A stretch of DNA of 64,000 nt from JALYUS01 sp038231255 (GTDB lineage: Bacteria > Chloroflexota > Chloroflexia > Thermomicrobiales > JALYUS01). The stretch covers positions 1-64,000 of the forward strand of contig JBBRLR010000017.1 in assembly GCA_038231255.1 (NCBI GenBank). The letters run 5' to 3'. Positions 51,443-59,204 of the stretch are shown here, one piece after another. The notes under the pieces were generated by a model. The model was not told the DNA's origin. It saw only the letters and a program-made list of their open reading frames with translations, and did no database searches. Both the position numbers and the translations under genes were made by a program. Each line of letters opens with the position of its first letter. The first letter of the stretch is position 1.

Positions 51443-53932
51443 TCAGGGTTTCGCCGCAAAATCCATGGTCGCAAGCACTTGCGTAACGGCTTGGTCGATC
51501 TGTCGGTCACGATCCGGCGTGCCGCGAAACACCATGACCACCCGATCTGATCCCACTTGTCCTACCCACAGTGTCACGTCCATTTGTCTGCCGGTTGCAC
51601 GCTCGACGTAGTAGTACTGCCCGAGTTGACCCTGATTCAGGCCGGCGAGTTGCGGCTGCGGTTTTCGTGTCACGACGGGTGCATTGCCGGACGAGAACGC
51701 CACATTTCCCTGAAACTCGGATTGCCACGCCGTCGGTTGATCTGAACCTTGTTTATTGCGATAGCGAAAAATGTCGAAGGACTCGAAGCCCACGTTGCCA
51801 TCGGCAAGACTTAGGGCAAAGTGGTCCGCGTCCGATGCGTTCAGCCGCGCGGCCCACCATGGCATCGCGAAGAACCGTACCGAGATTGTTGGCGCGTTGG
51901 CTACCCACGAGCCGTCAAGTGGGGTGTAAGAAGGGCTACTGAGCACACCTGATGACGTCGGCAAGGCAGCCAGGCTGGTAGAAATGGCCGGAGGAATCGG
52001 CAGGTTGGTGAGCGTTGGGGTAGCCAGCGGTCCGATGGTGGCAGGTGCCTGAAATGGGACCGCTGGTTGGCTGGTAGTTACATTTGGACGCGGTGTCGAT
52101 GCGTCAGATGAATGAAACATACCGCCGAGCACCATCGCCAGGACGAGAGAGGCCCCGCCGATGATGAGCGCGGCTTTCCGTATGTTCGCGTTCTTCGACG
52201 GTGGTATCGGAGGTGAGGCAGGTCGTAACGGGGACACCGTTTGGGACGGCCACACTGGTCCCGGTGCTGGTGATGCCGAGGATGCGGGAGGGGCGAGTTG
52301 CGCGCTGAGTGCAGACGAGGTTGGCCGGGTAGCCGGAGGCTTGGGCGCCGAAGGAGTTGGGGGCGCGGCGAGTTTTGCGAGATTGCGTCGAATGTCCGCG
52401 TTTGCTCGCGATGTCTGCGGACTGCCTTGTGGCGGCCCCATCGATGGGGTAGCCGGAATGGCAGGAGACAACGACGGTCGCTGCGATGCGGAGGATGCGT
52501 GCGCGTTGCTGGGCGCGCCGGGGGGATTCGACCGCGACCTGAGATTACGTCTGATGTCGTCATTCCGGTCGTTTGTCGCGGTCGGCGTACGCGTGGGGAC
52601 GGACCGTGCGACCCCCTGCCCGTCGGCGTACAGTCGCACCGCCTCTGCTTCGCCATCGAGTACGCGCAGGTTGTTCGGATCGTCCACAATGATCTGCGGC
52701 GTATGGCGCTTGCCGCGATATTCCTCCACGAGCCCCGTGATGCTCAGCCACCGCCCAACGAACGACGTAATATCCAATCCGCGCCCCACGAATCGCTCCA
52801 GCGAGTCCGACCAAAGGACGATCTGGAACGCGCCCGCCCGCCAATCGCCGAAGTTGATGAATGCGTATGGCTTGCCGAAGCGCGTCATTCCCTGCTTCAC
52901 CTCGACAACCTGCCCGACGGCCTCGATACGGTCGCCCACGCGCGCCAGGATGGCCGCCTGCTGCGTCGCGCGCAGCACATCGTATTGGCGGAGACGGGCG
53001 GAAGCGGGCGCGAGGACGACTGAGGTGCCGGGGGCCACTTTGGCACCAGCAAGGAACGCTTCGAGCGTCGGCATCTGATCGAGCGGTGTGCGGCATAACA
53101 CCTGCACCTGCTCCGTCTCGGTCTTGAGATCGGGCATGGCGCGCAGTTCGCGCATGAGCGCAGATGCGTCGGGGTCGAGGAAATCCGGACGCCCGAACAA
53201 CAACTTGTCGTCATATTGCCAGTGACGATCCCAGAGGCCCGGATCGCGCTCAAGGGCGCGGAGCGTGACCATGATCACGATGGCAGAAAAGCGGTCCATT
53301 GCCGCATTGTAATCCGTGCCGGTACGGAGCGGGCTCTGATAGTTGACGTGGCCGATTTCGTTGCTGTAGGCCAGGCCGATTCCCGGCACATACATGCCGT
53401 CGTAATCGATCAGGGTGATGCCCGTGTCGCTCGCCATAATATTGGCGTGCTGCAGGTCGCCGTGCGCGATCCCCGCGCCCGCGAGCATCTGCATCGCCTC
53501 ACGGAAACGGTCCGCGAGCGTGCGCATCCGGGTTGTGTCGCGGTAGTGGCGCTCGACATACGTGCCGAGGGTGACGCCGGGCACCCACGCCATCTTGACG
53601 ATGGGCAACCGCCTGCCCTCGATGAGAATGCCGTCCGCCTGGTATTCGAAACCCGCGAAGCAGGGCAGCGCGGCGCGCCGCAGGGTGTCACTGATCTTCG
53701 TGTACCGTTGTTCGAGATCGCCCAGTTCTTGCTTGAAGCAGCGTACCGCCCAGTCTTGTCCACCGCGCGTGAGATGGAACGTGACGGCGAAGGCGCCGCC
53801 ACGTTGGACGGGCTCTCCCAGCGGCGTCTTTTCGGGGCGGGCTGCGGCGAGGTCCAGGTCGCGGAACGCGACATGCGGGTTCTGAACCGCGAGCCGGTAG
53901 TCGGTGGATTTCGGATAGGTAGCGGCGGTCAT
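51443..53932 (-). CDS. Membrane-spanning protein kinase with OB-fold, third gene of a vWA-PP2C-kinase triad
   Basis: 829 residues. The kinase domain (about 15-300) has the Lys in AVRCFKQ (67), the catalytic IAHGDLQHANIM (Asp 159, Asn 164) and DYDG (176-179) in place of DFG; no glycine-rich loop is obvious. An OB-fold-like domain (about 325-425, GDRIEAVGQVVEVKQGMTRF) suggests nucleic-acid binding. A Pro/Ser/Ala linker (430-580) contains three copies of an N-x-D/N-I-R motif. A membrane helix (about 585-604) leads to an outer domain of about 200 residues. The ATG overlaps the phosphatase stop (ATGA). Confidence 0.82.
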   Translation of the reverse strand: MTAATYPKSTDYRLAVQNPHVAFRDLDLAAARPEKTPLGEPVQRGGAFAVTFHLTRGGQDWAVRCFKQELGDLEQRYTKISDTLRRAALPCFAGFEYQADGILIEGRRLPIVKMAWVPGVTLGTYVERHYRDTTRMRTLADRFREAMQMLAGAGIAHGDLQHANIMASDTGITLIDYDGMYVPGIGLAYSNEIGHVNYQSPLRTGTDYNAAMDRFSAIVIMVTLRALERDPGLWDRHWQYDDKLLFGRPDFLDPDASALMRELRAMPDLKTETEQVQVLCRTPLDQMPTLEAFLAGAKVAPGTSVVLAPASARLRQYDVLRATQQAAILARVGDRIEAVGQVVEVKQGMTRFGKPYAFINFGDWRAGAFQIVLWSDSLERFVGRGLDITSFVGRWLSITGLVEEYRGKRHTPQIIVDDPNNLRVLDGEAEAVRLYADGQGVARSVPTRTPTATNDRNDDIRRNLRSRSNPPGAPSNAHASSASQRPSLSPAIPATPSMGPPQGSPQTSRANADIRRNLAKLAAPPTPSAPKPPATRPTSSALSAQLAPPASSASPAPGPVWPSQTVSPLRPASPPIPPSKNANIRKAALIIGGASLVLAMVLGGMFHSSDASTPRPNVTTSQPAVPFQAPATIGPLATPTLTNLPIPPAISTSLAALPTSSGVLSSPSYTPLDGSWVANAPTISVRFFAMPWWAARLNASDADHFALSLADGNVGFESFDIFRYRNKQGSDQPTAWQSEFQGNVAFSSGNAPVVTRKPQPQLAGLNQGQLGQYYYVERATGRQMDVTLWVGQVGSDRVVMVFRGTPDRDRQIDQAVTQVLATMDFAAKP

Positions 53933-54699
53933 GGATCATCCTCCGACACCTGCACAATCAAGAGAGTGGTGTCGTCGTCGCGCAGATCGCCCGCCTCGCG
54001 CAGCGATATCACCAGGTGCGCAAACTCGTCATCCGAGCGCAGGTTGGTAATCCGTTCCCACGGCTTTTCGCCCCGACTATGCGCGCTGACAAACCACGCA
54101 GCGAGCGCATCCGTCATGAGCAGGAAGGTCGCGCGCTGCGGGAGCGACTTCCAGCCCGTGTTTTGTTGTATCTGCGGCAGGCGGGCATTATACGCTGGGT
54201 TGGTTGCAACAAGGTCTGGACTGTTGGTGAACGCTGCGGCATCCACCAGATAGCGAGGGAAGACTTCGACGAGCGGTTTCGGAACGGTTCCGTCCAATGT
54301 GACGAGGCACGAATCACCGACCGCGATGGCCCGATAGCGGCACCGGGAACGGTCGATGACGAGCCCAAGCAGCGTCGCGAACGAGCCATGGCCCGCCTTC
54401 TTCAACGCGTGCCACGGGAGCGCGGCGAAGTCGACCTGCGCGCGGTACGCATCCTTGATCGGATCAAGCCACGCTTGACTGATGACGGAAATCCGCGGAT
54501 GCATGACGAATTGCTCGACGAGTAGATGCGCCCAGCGCGCCGCCGCGAATGCCTGCGTCGCACCGTCGGATATCGCCGCTACGAACCGTTGACCTTCCGG
54601 GTGGGTGGCCACTATGTCCTCAATGGATTCGATACCTAAGCCGACCTTCGGCATCGTGTACACCCGATGTTCGAGCAGAGATACGTGATGCATGTCCAT
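53929..54699 (-). CDS. PP2C-family protein phosphatase, second gene of the triad
   Basis: 256 residues, starting on the base after the vWA stop. PP2C motifs are present: ISDGATQAF with the metal Asp 45, AVGDSCLV (Asp 129), LLMTDALAAW (Asp 197, Ala instead of Gly after it) and RDDDTTLLI (Asp 242/243). It should remove phosphate from Ser or Thr, most likely reversing the action of the kinase encoded next. No membrane segment is seen. Confidence 0.88.
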   Translation of the reverse strand: MDMHHVSLLEHRVYTMPKVGLGIESIEDIVATHPEGQRFVAAISDGATQAFAAARWAHLLVEQFVMHPRISVISQAWLDPIKDAYRAQVDFAALPWHALKKAGHGSFATLLGLVIDRSRCRYRAIAVGDSCLVTLDGTVPKPLVEVFPRYLVDAAAFTNSPDLVATNPAYNARLPQIQQNTGWKSLPQRATFLLMTDALAAWFVSAHSRGEKPWERITNLRSDDEFAHLVISLREAGDLRDDDTTLLIVQVSEDDP

Positions 54700-55533
54700 C
54701 TAGCGCATGTTTTCGGGGCGCAAGGTGCCAATCTCGAAGAACTGGATTACGCGCTCGGTGTCGGCGTTGTACATGAACGCACGGGCTTCGGGATTGACAT
54801 CGAAGCCGACGCCCTTCGCTTTCTCGATCAATGGGCCGACCAGGAGACTGGACATGCGATACAGAAGGCGCGCGGATTCCCCCGGCAAGGATGCGTCGCT
54901 ATCCGGGAAGACGATCGGCTCGCGATTGCCACCGGAGACGTGGATGTTCATGAAAATCGTCTGGCCGTCGTCGGTGCTGATCCGGCGGAGGTGCTGCGCG
55001 ACCTCCTCCGGATTCGTGTTCGGCTCGCCATCAGTCAGGTGCATGACCACGGGCGGGAAACTGGCCGGATGCGCCTCGCACCAGTCGAGGAGCGTCTCCG
55101 CGGCCAGTGTGAGCGCCTCGGCCATCGGAGTCCCGCCATTGGCGACCGGATCGAACCAGACGGCGAACTGGGTCTCTACCTCGACCAGGCCGCCCACGCC
55201 GTCGGACTGCTTCCGCTTGCGCATCTCCATCCGCGTCGGATGCTCGGCGAGCATGGTGATCGGGTTGAGGATCGAGGCCGCCAACGGACCGACGAGTCCA
55301 TTCTGTGGCCCGTGCATCCCGTAGCCGATAATTCCCACATCGAAATAGTGTCGGACGCCTTCCCCTACCGAACACTCTGCTATCAACTCTGACAGAAGCC
55401 TGTTTATGATCGTCGCGACCGTATCCGCCCGCGACCTGTCCGGCTCTATGGGATCGGTCATCGAGGATGATTGATCGATGATGAAGAGGAAACAGCCAGG
55501 CGTAGCCCGAGTCGCCCGCGCAGCATATGGCAT
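54700..55533 (-). CDS. vWA-domain protein (TerY-like), first gene of the triad
   Basis: 277 residues from the ATG at 55533. The von Willebrand A domain opens GCFLFIIDQSSSM; the metal-ion-dependent adhesion site is complete, with DQSSS (Asp 20), Thr 135 in GGTPM and Asp 168 in LTDGEPN. It resembles the TerY proteins that, with a PP2C phosphatase and a kinase, make up the TerY-P triads described in comparative genomics of Ter stress systems. It is likely a cytoplasmic scaffold or sensor. Confidence 0.87.
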   Translation of the reverse strand: MPYAARATRATPGCFLFIIDQSSSMTDPIEPDRSRADTVATIINRLLSELIAECSVGEGVRHYFDVGIIGYGMHGPQNGLVGPLAASILNPITMLAEHPTRMEMRKRKQSDGVGGLVEVETQFAVWFDPVANGGTPMAEALTLAAETLLDWCEAHPASFPPVVMHLTDGEPNTNPEEVAQHLRRISTDDGQTIFMNIHVSGGNREPIVFPDSDASLPGESARLLYRMSSLLVGPLIEKAKGVGFDVNPEARAFMYNADTERVIQFFEIGTLRPENMR

Positions 55534-55628
55534 GGTGATAAACCTCACTCCCCACTTGCGCCGTATGATCAGCACAGCAACCGGTCCGAACGAAGAGAAT
55601 GGACTGTAGTCAGATCGATAGAACTGGG

Positions 55629-55657
55629 ACTCTAATCGTCGGCAACACGACTGTCAA
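55629..55657 (-). promoter_or_regulatory. Promoter of the vWA-PP2C-kinase operon
   Basis: On the minus strand TTGACA (55652-55657) and TAGAGT (55629-55634) are exactly 17 nt apart, about 95 nt before the vWA start. The -35 box is perfect and the -10 box matches four of six. Confidence 0.6.
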
Positions 55658-55670
55658 TACTCGCCCTACA

Positions 55671-55689
55671 GGGAAACTTAACGTTTCCC
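55671..55689. promoter_or_regulatory. Palindrome just upstream of the triad promoter
   Basis: GGGAAAC and GTTTCCC, perfect 7-nt arms around TTAAC, lie 13 nt upstream of the -35 box. The place fits an activator or repressor site. It could equally be a hairpin ending transcription from the small genes to its right. Confidence 0.4.
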
Positions 55690-55753
55690 GATCAACCCGT
55701 GTGTCGCTCACCCGCATCTGACGACGCTGCCACCACTTCTGTTACCGCAGGGA

Positions 55754-55939
55754 TCACCGATGTGCCGAGTCCGTAGTTTCCGACGCGAGCGGTAAGGGCG
55801 ATCTCTGCTCGACGTTCGCCTCCAACTCCTTCGGCGGCAGGGCGTAGATGGAGACGCGCACGCCCTCCAGGGTGATGCCCTGCTCAAGGTGACCATCGGG
55901 GCGGACGCGGACGCCGGGGGGCAGTTTCGCCTTGGTCAT
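55754..55939 (-). CDS. Small protein resembling the AP2-like/arm-binding domain of integrases
   Basis: 61 residues; the ATG overlaps the stop of the gene before (ATGA). The core KLPPGVRVRPDGHLEQGITL, then GVRVSIYALPPKELEANVE, resembles the three-stranded arm-DNA-binding domain found at the N-terminus of tyrosine integrases, but no catalytic domain follows. It may be a stand-alone DNA-binding protein or an integrase remnant. Confidence 0.5.
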   Translation of the reverse strand: MTKAKLPPGVRVRPDGHLEQGITLEGVRVSIYALPPKELEANVEQRSPLPLASETTDSAHR

Positions 55940-56169
55940 GGACGCCCCTCCCACGCGACCCGTTCGACCTCCCACGGCGTGAACGCGAACCCCTCGATGC
56001 TGACGATCCGCATCTCGGAATAGCCCGCGCGGAAGTCCACCGTCGCGACGACGAACGTCGTGCGCTGCGGCGGGTTCGGCCCCCACGTCGGCTGCGGCTT
56101 GAGCCGGATGCGGTCGCCGGGGACAAGGGCGCGGGCTTCGGCGGGGGTCACGGGGCAGGCCTCTGCCAC
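55936..56169 (-). CDS. Small hypothetical protein
   Basis: 77 residues opening MAEACPVTPAEARALVPGDR, followed by beta strands (TTFVVATVDFRAGYSEMRIV). A compact beta-rich fold similar to SH3-like or KOW-like barrels is possible, since it reads as a 'PGDRIRLKPQ' entry followed by short strands. It overlaps its neighbours on both sides and forms a mini-operon with them. Confidence 0.6.
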   Translation of the reverse strand: MAEACPVTPAEARALVPGDRIRLKPQPTWGPNPPQRTTFVVATVDFRAGYSEMRIVSIEGFAFTPWEVERVAWEGRP

Positions 56170-56384
56170 CGTTCTGCCGCATCGCGCGCATCCTTCTCGG
56201 TTACGAACGTGTCCGGATGGGTTTCGAATTGTTCGCGCTTGTACTGGTTCTCAGGTGCCTCCTTATATGCGACGAGGAAGAAATGCTCGACAATCTCGCG
56301 GTTTGGGCTGTAATGGGGTCTGATGGCGAATCGCCATCCGTCATCGGGTTCATGTCTACCTTCGCGGCGATCCCAAGTCAGCAT
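56148..56384 (-). CDS. Small hypothetical protein
   Basis: 78 residues from the ATG at 56384, which has GCAGGTGA upstream; an earlier ATG at 56405 adds seven residues. It contains DDGWRFAIRPHYSPNREIVE and a C-terminal helix EKDARDAAERWQR. No family is recognised. It overlaps the next small gene by 22 nt. Confidence 0.55.
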   Translation of the reverse strand: MLTWDRREGRHEPDDGWRFAIRPHYSPNREIVEHFFLVAYKEAPENQYKREQFETHPDTFVTEKDARDAAERWQRPAP

Positions 56385-56434
56385 GATTTCACCTGCCCCC
56401 ATCAACTCACCACCCCGCCACGACCGCCCCGGCG

Positions 56435-57607
56435 TCAGGGGGTGATCGTGAACGTTCCAGCGGCCACGGAGTTGAGATATGCATTGGCGTTTGCAGTGCC
56501 GTTCGTGATCTTCGGGGAGTTTGGGAATCCGGTTCCGCTACCACAGTTCTGCCCGCTACCCGTGATGCCTGTAATTGATTGCCCTCCTTGGCCGAAGGAC
56601 AGGGTGTACACGGTAAGCGTATAAACCGAACCGCTTGCGGGGAGTCCCGTGAGCGTCGCGTGACCGCCGCCGTTGTTGCTGTAGGAGACGATGGTGCCGT
56701 TGTTCGCGAATGACCCGCCGACCATGGCGTTGCTCACGCAGACCAACGCCGCGTTGCCCGTATTGCTGTCGAACCCCAATTGCGCCACGGCAGCCGTGCC
56801 GCCGCTGTAGGTCGTCTTGTCCGTGACGACTCCCGCACGCGTATTGAAATATGCTTGCGAGAGGCCCAATCCCGTCGCTGCATCCGTCAGTGTGAAGGAA
56901 TAGGAGCCGTCCTCAACATAATCGAACGGCACGAGGCCGTACGGTCCCTGCGTGAAGAGGTTGTACGTCTGGTTCTGTTGATAGGGCGGTGTCGAGACAT
57001 TGACATTCGCCGCTGGGATCGCCGCTCCGTTTGCGAAAGACCCCGCGTCGAACGCGAGATATACCCGGCGCGGATACGCCCCGCTTGCAGTGACCGGGAG
57101 GTTGTCCTCAAAGCCCGGAGGCCCGGACGTACCGCCGAGAGTCTGACCACGTGGCCCGTTCGTGAACCCTCCGGCACCCTGCGGCGTTGGCGCGCTACCA
57201 TCTGGGTTCGCTTGGACAGCAGTGATCGCCGATCCGGTGCTGCTACGCGGATTGGCCTTGTACTCGCTGGTCTGCGTGATCGCATTCACCCCCTGCGCAC
57301 CGGGGGAGGATGTAAATGAACCTTTGTAGAGGCGGAAGTTGTAGTAACCAGAATTGCCGATGAAGTTGGCATCCTGATGGCCGGTCGCTCCCTGTCCGAA
57401 GAGCCGCTCGCCCGTCTGATTGTACTCGAACCAGACCTGCCCGAACGAGCCGTCGCCCGTGTTCCAATCTATCGTCACACTCGTCTGCCCGAAGGGGATC
57501 GTCGTGCCGAACGGCGTGATCGTGGCACTCGCGGCGGCCACCGACGACACCGACGAAAGCGCCAGACCGCACACCAGAACGAAAACCGCTAGCCATCGCA
57601 CCCGCAT
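56435..57607 (-). CDS. Secreted protein of unknown function, Gly/Ser/Thr/Asn-rich
   Basis: 390 residues from the ATG at 57607 (GGAAGGGG upstream). A typical signal peptide, VRWLAVFVLVCGLALSSVSS, ends at about residue 26 (VAAA). The mature part is rich in Gly, Asn, Ser and Thr and looks all-beta. Two Cys residues near the C-terminal half could form a bond. The composition resembles extracellular surface or matrix proteins; no domain is recognised. Confidence 0.65.
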   Translation of the reverse strand: MRVRWLAVFVLVCGLALSSVSSVAAASATITPFGTTIPFGQTSVTIDWNTGDGSFGQVWFEYNQTGERLFGQGATGHQDANFIGNSGYYNFRLYKGSFTSSPGAQGVNAITQTSEYKANPRSSTGSAITAVQANPDGSAPTPQGAGGFTNGPRGQTLGGTSGPPGFEDNLPVTASGAYPRRVYLAFDAGSFANGAAIPAANVNVSTPPYQQNQTYNLFTQGPYGLVPFDYVEDGSYSFTLTDAATGLGLSQAYFNTRAGVVTDKTTYSGGTAAVAQLGFDSNTGNAALVCVSNAMVGGSFANNGTIVSYSNNGGGHATLTGLPASGSVYTLTVYTLSFGQGGQSITGITGSGQNCGSGTGFPNSPKITNGTANANAYLNSVAAGTFTITP

Positions 57608-57650
57608 CTTGCACCCCTTCCGAACTGATACCCAGACCAATCCTACGTCG

Positions 57651-57869
57651 CTATTCCATCTGAAGCACCGGTCGCATCACATAGGTGGCCCGCCCGAAAA
57701 GGTGATCGACGGCGGTGAATGAATCGGTTGAGCCGTCCGCGTCGGTGCGGAACATCGGCTTGCTGCCAACATCCAGGAGGCGACAGTTCACGGCATGTCC
57801 ATCAACGCCCGCGACGACAATATCCCCGTGCGCGATCTGCGGTGCCGGGAGGTATCGAGCCTGCTTCAT
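57651..57869 (-). CDS. Small hypothetical protein
   Basis: 72 residues opening MKQARYLPAPQIAHGDIVVA, with mixed strands and the segment DSFTAVDHLFGRATYVMRPV. The ribosome site is weak. It lies between two clear genes on the same strand. No family is recognised. Confidence 0.4.
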   Translation of the reverse strand: MKQARYLPAPQIAHGDIVVAGVDGHAVNCRLLDVGSKPMFRTDADGSTDSFTAVDHLFGRATYVMRPVLQME

Positions 57870-57902
57870 CCTAGCATGTAAACGTAGACTAAGTGCGATT
57901 TG

Positions 57903-58214
57903 TTACGGTGTTCGAAAAATCGATCCGATCGACTCAATCCGGTTCTTGCTTGTTTTTGCGCCGCCCCCTCCGCCGCGCTTGCCGTGGAAGGGGTGCGCGG
58001 GGTCATGGAAGCCCGTGCGCTGCCCAAGATGCTCCTTCCGGTATCGCTCGATCTCCGACGCCGTGACCGCGTAGGAACGCCCGATCAGCGTCGCGCGCAA
58101 GACGCCCTTTTCGCCTGCTTCGCGAGCGTGTTCGAGTTGGCCTTCAATCACGCGTGCAACCTCGCCAAATCTGTGGGCGCTCGACGCCAAACTATCGCTC
58201 CGAGTCCCAGGCAA
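57903..58214 (-). CDS. Helix-turn-helix protein, degenerate paralogue of the gene at 58911
   Basis: 103 residues. The central part, GVLRATLIGRSYAVTASEIE followed by RYRKEHLGQ, closely matches GVLRARRLGSFYVVTEREVE followed by RYRREHLGK of the small DNA-binding protein encoded at 58911-59096, but the N-terminal recognition helix is poorly preserved. It starts 23 nt inside the preceding gene. The C-terminus has a Gly-rich, basic tail. It may be a decaying duplicate. Confidence 0.5.
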   Translation of the reverse strand: MPGTRSDSLASSAHRFGEVARVIEGQLEHAREAGEKGVLRATLIGRSYAVTASEIERYRKEHLGQRTGFHDPAHPFHGKRGGGGGAKTSKNRIESIGSIFRTP

Positions 58215-58914
58215 ATCCTATCGTATCGCGCACGAACGCGTATGCCTCATCCCAGTATGCTTTGTCCTGCTCTCGAACCCAAGCGGGCATGGAGCCAGGC
58301 AACACTACCGGCATCTCGCCCGCTCTGCCAAGCCGCGCGTAGTAGTCCCAATCGGCGCCGTCCCCGTAGGTGAGGAATCGGAAGGTGGCGCGCAACAGCG
58401 TGTCGCCCGGAACCGTGACCGAGAGTTCCATCGGCAGGCTGCCCCACCCGTTGAGGTGCACGCAGTCCCCACACGAGGCCACTATCTCCTCAAAGAACAG
58501 CGGCCAGACGCGCTCGTCTCGCAGTAGGGCGATCCCAACGAGGCCGTCGTTCTCGCCAAGCCAGCAGATGCAGCATCGCCCGTCAGACATGCGGTAGAGA
58601 TACATCGCAGCCGAATCGCTCCAGAAGCCGAACCAAGCGACCTTCTCCGCCTTTTCGCTCCTAAACTCGTCGACGAACCGTGTGTAATGATTCAATGCAT
58701 CGTCGTTCTCGTCCACTCTTGCCGCTTCGACCAGAAGCGCGCCGATCGAGAGCAGTGATTCCGGCAGGAGCACGTCGCCGGGCGGGAACTCCACCGCCGA
58801 TATCGCGCATTGCTCGTCCATGAGGCGCTCAAAGACCGCATAGTCCACCGAAACGGGCGCATCGCTATTCATTGACGCTTCTCCGCTCGCGCGCAGGCTG
58901 GCGCTACGCATCAT
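58192..58914 (-). CDS. Hypothetical protein, SMI1/KNR4-like size and composition
   Basis: 240 residues; the ATG at 58914 overlaps the preceding stop (ATGA), and an ATG at 58872 is an alternative. It is acidic and rich in aromatic residues: LNHYTRFVDEFRSEKAEKVA, a Cys-rich segment DGRCCICWLGENDGLVG, and WDYYARLG. I do not recognise a family; the description as a soluble cytoplasmic protein is all that can be supported. It sits between two related small DNA-binding proteins. Confidence 0.55.
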   Translation of the reverse strand: MMRSASLRASGEASMNSDAPVSVDYAVFERLMDEQCAISAVEFPPGDVLLPESLLSIGALLVEAARVDENDDALNHYTRFVDEFRSEKAEKVAWFGFWSDSAAMYLYRMSDGRCCICWLGENDGLVGIALLRDERVWPLFFEEIVASCGDCVHLNGWGSLPMELSVTVPGDTLLRATFRFLTYGDGADWDYYARLGRAGEMPVVLPGSMPAWVREQDKAYWDEAYAFVRDTIGFAWDSER

Positions 58915-59096
58915 TGCTGCTTCGGCTTCGGACCGACCTTGCCCAGATGCTCGCGCCGATACCGCTCGACTTCACGCTCGGTCACGACATAAAACGAGCC
59001 GAGACGACGTGCTCTTAGTACTCCATTCTTGATTTGCGTTCGCAGCGTAATAGGACTCAACCCCAGACGTTCGGCTGCTTCTGATAGTGTAAGCAT
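58911..59096 (-). CDS. Excisionase/MerR-type helix-turn-helix protein
   Basis: 61 residues from the ATG at 59096, chosen because AAAGG is 6 nt upstream; the ATG at 59102 has no spacing. MLTLSEAAERLGLSPITLRT is the helix-turn-helix and VVTEREVERYRREHLG the end of the wing. Proteins like this act as excisionases or small regulators. It diverges from the recombinase gene and could control direction of recombination or its own operon. Confidence 0.78.
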   Translation of the reverse strand: MLTLSEAAERLGLSPITLRTQIKNGVLRARRLGSFYVVTEREVERYRREHLGKVGPKPKQQ

Positions 59097-59134
59097 CGAC
59101 ATCCTTTCATGGCCTTACAATGCGTTAGACGCAC

Positions 59135-59163
59135 TTTCAAATCCCATCGAATTCGCTTATAAT
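59135..59163 (+). promoter_or_regulatory. Promoter of the serine recombinase gene
   Basis: A perfect TATAAT (59158-59163) lies 17 nt after TTTCAA (59135-59140), about 42 nt before the start codon. A short palindrome TGCGT-TAG-ACGCA (59121-59133) abuts the -35 box and could be an operator. Confidence 0.6.
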
Positions 59164-59204
59164 CATAGCAGTGATTCGTTGCTTTGGGTACTGGGGAGGT
59201 CACA

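Noticed and set aside
58192..58914. Assignment of this protein to the SMI1/KNR4 immunity family
   Set aside because: Size and acidic, aromatic-rich composition are suggestive only; none of the family's defining motifs is clear.
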